A stretch of 10,004 nucleotides of DNA from Spirochaetaceae bacterium (lineage in GTDB: Bacteria; Spirochaetota; Spirochaetia; Treponematales; Rectinemataceae), in the NCBI GenBank assembly GCA_003452735.1, contig DMNL01000118.1, forward strand, positions 1 through 10,004, read 5' to 3'. Positions 7,689 to 10,004 of this stretch are shown in pieces. A model generated the notes under the pieces. The model saw nothing but the letters and a program-made list of their open reading frames with translations, ran no database searches and was not told the DNA's origin. The translations under genes were made by a program, and so were the position numbers. Positions within the stretch are counted from its first letter, which is position 1. Every line of letters begins with the position of its first letter.

Positions 7689-7904
7689 TCAGAGTTTGTA
7701 CACGGTAATTGCCACATCGGGGCAGACATCATAGCAGTTTCCACATGCTATGCACTTTTCTTGCGCGATCACCCTGGAAGGGAAATATCCCCAGGAGTTC
7801 GGCTCGCTATCGACACCTAGGACTTTTGTCGGACAAGCGCGGATGCAAAGGAGGCAACCTTTGCATCGCTCCCTGTCGATCTCTATAGATCCTTTTATCG
7901 CCAT
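7689..7904 (-). CDS. 2-oxoacid:ferredoxin oxidoreductase, delta subunit (2[4Fe-4S] ferredoxin-like)
   Basis: Small iron-sulfur subunit of 71 residues that passes electrons from the thiamine centre to soluble ferredoxin. Two complete cluster motifs are visible: C14, C17, C20, C24 and C51, C54, C57, C61, each of the form CxxCxxCxxxCP. About 26 residues separate the two motifs, more than in small clostridial ferredoxins and normal for delta subunits of this enzyme class. AAGGAG at 7911-7916 lies 6 bases before the ATG, and the gene starts 16 bases after the ptb stop. It is the first of the four subunit genes in the order delta, alpha, beta, gamma. It could in principle act as a free ferredoxin, but the position makes subunit membership much more likely. 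Confidence 0.94.
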   Translation of the reverse strand: MAIKGSIEIDRERCKGCLLCIRACPTKVLGVDSEPNSWGYFPSRVIAQEKCIACGNCYDVCPDVAITVYKL

Positions 7905-7920
7905 TAGTTACTCCTTATAT

Positions 7921-8847
7921 TTAGGCCTGAGAACCTCTGCCTCCCAAAAGAGAAGCCAAGGCAATCGAGGCCAGTTTGGTCTCTGCATCATCGGCACGGC
8001 TCGTGAGAACTAGAGGTACGGAAGCACCCATTATCACGGCAGCTCCTTTAGCCCCTGCGAGGTGCAATAGGCATTTATAGAGGACATTTCCTGATTCTAT
8101 CTCTGGCGTGACAAGAATATCTGCATCGCCCGCAACTTCTGATTTTATTTTTTTGATACGGACACTTTCGGGATCTATTGCGTTGTCCAATGCCAGAGGA
8201 CCATCGATAATACAATTTTTGATCTGGTCACGACGGTTCATCTGTGTAAGGATTGCAGCTGTTGCAGTACAAGGCATTTTGTCAGGGTTGACTTTTTCAA
8301 CAGCTGCCAGCAATGCAACCTTTGGATTATTTACTCCTAGAATTTTCATTACTTTTACTGCTGAATTGATCATGTCGATAAAAGTTGGAAGATCAGGTGC
8401 GATATTGAGGGCTACATCAGTAATAGCAAAGAGTTTGTGGTAGGTCGGTACTTCCATGACCGCCACATGGCATGCAATCTTGCCAGCATTGAGGCCCGTC
8501 TCTTTGTTGAGAGCAGCTCTAAGATAGAGGCTGGAGTCGATAATACCTTTCATTAGAAATTCCGCTTCTCCAGAGCGAACAAGAGCAACTGCTCTGGCTG
8601 CTGCTTTCTCCATGTCATTTTCTTCAATGATCGAGAATGGCGAAATATCCGCCCCTTTCCCCTCATTGGCCTCTTTGGCAGCTTCTTCGATAGCTCTAGG
8701 ATTACCCACAAGAATAGGCTCCCCTATTCCTTCGCGGTATGCTTCTGTTACGGCTTCGAGCACAGTTGCTTCCTGCGCACAAGCAACCGAAAATTTTCGC
8801 CTGCCGATCTTCCGAGCCTCCTCGATTATATCTGATATATGGTTCAT
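7921..8847 (-). CDS. ptb: Phosphate butyryltransferase (phosphate acyltransferase)
   Basis: Transfers the acyl group from butyryl-CoA or branched short-chain acyl-CoA to phosphate, releasing CoA and giving acyl phosphate for the kinase. The 308 residues are of normal family length. Family features include LMKG (98-101), DGPLALDNA (215-223), the segment around DILVTPEIESGN (243-254) and the C-terminal GASVPLVLTSR (274-284). Members of the phosphate acetyl/butyryl transferase family share this layout; the shorter length and adjacency to butyrate kinase favour Ptb over Pta. AAAGGAG at 8856-8862 lies 8 bases before the ATG, and the ATG overlaps the buk stop as ATGA, so translation is probably coupled. 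Its natural substrate here may be isobutyryl-, isovaleryl- or 2-methylbutyryl-CoA, judged from the oxidoreductase downstream. Confidence 0.94.
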   Translation of the reverse strand: MNHISDIIEEARKIGRRKFSVACAQEATVLEAVTEAYREGIGEPILVGNPRAIEEAAKEANEGKGADISPFSIIEENDMEKAAARAVALVRSGEAEFLMKGIIDSSLYLRAALNKETGLNAGKIACHVAVMEVPTYHKLFAITDVALNIAPDLPTFIDMINSAVKVMKILGVNNPKVALLAAVEKVNPDKMPCTATAAILTQMNRRDQIKNCIIDGPLALDNAIDPESVRIKKIKSEVAGDADILVTPEIESGNVLYKCLLHLAGAKGAAVIMGASVPLVLTSRADDAETKLASIALASLLGGRGSQA

Positions 8848-9917
8848 GGCACATACTCCTTTACTTCGGCTTCTCCAGAGAGCGCCATTTGGCCCGCTAT
8901 TGCCAAGGCCTCAAGTTCACCTTCTCCCGGGTAAACCACTACTGGTGCAATAAACGAAACCATCTGGCTTATTCTCTCGGTGACCTCTTTCCAGAATGCG
9001 ATACCCCCAGTCAATATAATTGCATCGACCTTTCCTTCGACTACCGGTGCAAGAGAACCAATATATTTGCCTACTTGATATACAAAAGCCTGGAAATAGA
9101 AGTCCGCTTCTTTATTTCCTTGGTCGCGCATATGCTCGATATCGCGCATATTGTTGGTTCCGAGAAAACTTACCATACCACCCTTTCCAGTTATCATCTT
9201 AAGTACTTCTTGGAGAGTATATTGTCCAGAAAAGCATAGTCTTGCCAGGTCTCCTGCAGGCAAGGTGCCAGAACGCTCTGGCGAAAATGGCCCTTCTCCG
9301 CTTAACGCTTGATTTACATCGATAACTCTGCCTTTTCTGTGCAAGCCCACAGAAATACCTCCCCCCAGATGAGCTACGATAAGCGTTATGTCTTCATAGT
9401 TAATACCGCGCTCTTTTGCAAATCTACGAGCCACCGCCTTCTGATTTAATGCATGAAAAATGCTAATTCGTTTAAAGAGCTTGTGACCCGATACGCGCGC
9501 TACATCCTCGAGCTCGTCGACAACTACAGGATCCACAATAAAGGCGGGAATTCCAAACTGTTTTGCGAAAGTATCCGCTATGAGAGCACCCAGGTTCGAT
9601 GCATGCTCTCCATACCTTGCAGCGAGCAAATCAGCCTTCATGGCTTCGTTTATTCTATATATTCCACCAGGAATTGGATGCAGAAGCCCTCCCCGTCCAA
9701 CTACCGCATTGAGCGATGACATGTCGAAATCTCTCTCCTTGAGTGCTTCTTGAATCGCTTTCTCTCTAAATTCATACTGGGATGCGATAGTAGAAAAACC
9801 TGAGAGTTCTTCAGCCGAATGATTCAGTGTCTGATCGAAAATACATCTGTCTCCGTGAAAAACCGCAAATTTCGTGCTAGTAGATCCAGGGTTTATGACG
9901 AGAACGACGGATTGCAT
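8844..9917 (-). CDS. buk: Butyrate kinase (branched-chain fatty acid kinase)
   Basis: Converts acyl phosphate and ADP to the free short-chain acid and ATP, the energy-yielding last step of the pathway. It belongs to the acetokinase family of the ASKHA fold. The 357 residues are typical of Buk and shorter than acetate kinase. Visible motifs are NPGSTSTK (9-16), GRGGLLHPIPGG (74-85), HLGGGISVG (183-191), GEGPFSPERSG (207-217), LTGGIA (302-307) and GEGELEALA (331-339). The start is set by CAGGAG at 9925-9930, 7 bases before the ATG. It is the first gene of the minus-strand cluster. In many clostridia ptb precedes buk; here buk comes first and overlaps ptb by 4 bases. Acid preference (butyrate or branched) cannot be told from motifs. 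Confidence 0.95.
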   Translation of the reverse strand: MQSVVLVINPGSTSTKFAVFHGDRCIFDQTLNHSAEELSGFSTIASQYEFREKAIQEALKERDFDMSSLNAVVGRGGLLHPIPGGIYRINEAMKADLLAARYGEHASNLGALIADTFAKQFGIPAFIVDPVVVDELEDVARVSGHKLFKRISIFHALNQKAVARRFAKERGINYEDITLIVAHLGGGISVGLHRKGRVIDVNQALSGEGPFSPERSGTLPAGDLARLCFSGQYTLQEVLKMITGKGGMVSFLGTNNMRDIEHMRDQGNKEADFYFQAFVYQVGKYIGSLAPVVEGKVDAIILTGGIAFWKEVTERISQMVSFIAPVVVYPGEGELEALAIAGQMALSGEAEVKEYVP

Positions 9918-9950
9918 GTAATTTCTCCTGAATTAGGGGCAGTGATCTTA

Positions 9951-9959
9951 AGTATACCA
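9951..9959 (-). promoter_or_regulatory. Predicted extended -10 promoter of the buk-ptb-oxidoreductase operon
   Basis: On the minus strand these bases read TGGTATACT, that is a TGn extension followed by TATACT, one mismatch from TATAAT. The best -35 at 16-base spacing is TTGCGT (9973-9978), matching the consensus only in its first three bases. Transcription would start near 9944, giving a leader of roughly 26 bases with a good Shine-Dalgarno sequence at 9925-9930. No operator palindrome or riboswitch-like structure is apparent in the 87 non-coding bases to the window edge, though the upstream region is cut off. Confidence 0.45.
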
Positions 9960-10004
9960 TGTGTCCAAGGAAACGCAAGAGGAAATCTGCAAAAGATGAA
10001 AGGG

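Noticed and set aside
7689..7904. Independent soluble ferredoxin gene
   Set aside because: Spacing of the two cysteine motifs and the position directly before the alpha subunit fit an oxidoreductase delta subunit better.
8739..9239. 166-codon open frame on the plus strand
   Set aside because: It is antisense to buk and ptb, both with complete family motifs, and has no recognisable features.
9918..10004. Possible regulator binding site or riboswitch upstream of buk
   Set aside because: Only small palindromes such as GTATAC are present and the leader is too short for a riboswitch.

Overview
The window reads as a gene-dense bacterial chromosome segment of moderate GC, with no RNA gene, mobile element, CRISPR array or long non-coding stretch. 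The genes point to an anaerobic, fermentative bacterium: a ferredoxin-linked 2-oxoacid oxidoreductase sits with a phosphotransacylase and an acyl kinase. The lineage cannot be fixed from the sequence. I lean weakly towards an anaerobic spirochaete (Treponema or Spirochaeta type), because branched-chain acid fermentation is known there, but Firmicutes or Bacteroidetes-like lineages are not excluded.

Left part, plus strand (1-4243): three tightly packed genes, probably one transcript whose promoter lies left of the window. First is a DinG/XPD-type Fe-S DNA helicase, cut off at its 5' end, which carries a RadC-like JAB/JAMM metal-site segment in front of the helicase. Next is a type I mannose-6-phosphate isomerase (manA). 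Last is a YaiI/YqxD (DUF188, UPF0178) protein whose start overlaps the manA stop by 4 bases.

Right part, minus strand (9959 down to 4253): butyrate kinase, phosphate butyryltransferase, then the four subunits of a 2-oxoacid:ferredoxin oxidoreductase (delta, alpha, beta, gamma), then a monofunctional peptidoglycan glycosyltransferase. The gaps are 0 to 17 bases and most genes have a strong Shine-Dalgarno sequence. A likely extended -10 promoter lies just upstream of butyrate kinase. The two gene sets converge with only 9 bases between their stop codons and no clear terminator.

The six metabolic genes form a complete short pathway. The oxidoreductase turns a 2-oxoacid plus CoA into acyl-CoA, CO2 and reduced ferredoxin. 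The transacylase makes acyl phosphate, and the kinase transfers the phosphate to ADP to give ATP and the free acid. The alpha subunit resembles VorB-type subunits and no butyryl-CoA synthesis genes are present, so branched-chain 2-oxoacids from valine, leucine and isoleucine are the most likely substrates. The glycosyltransferase at the end has no Shine-Dalgarno sequence but a perfect extended -10 box just upstream, so it may be expressed separately from a very short leader.
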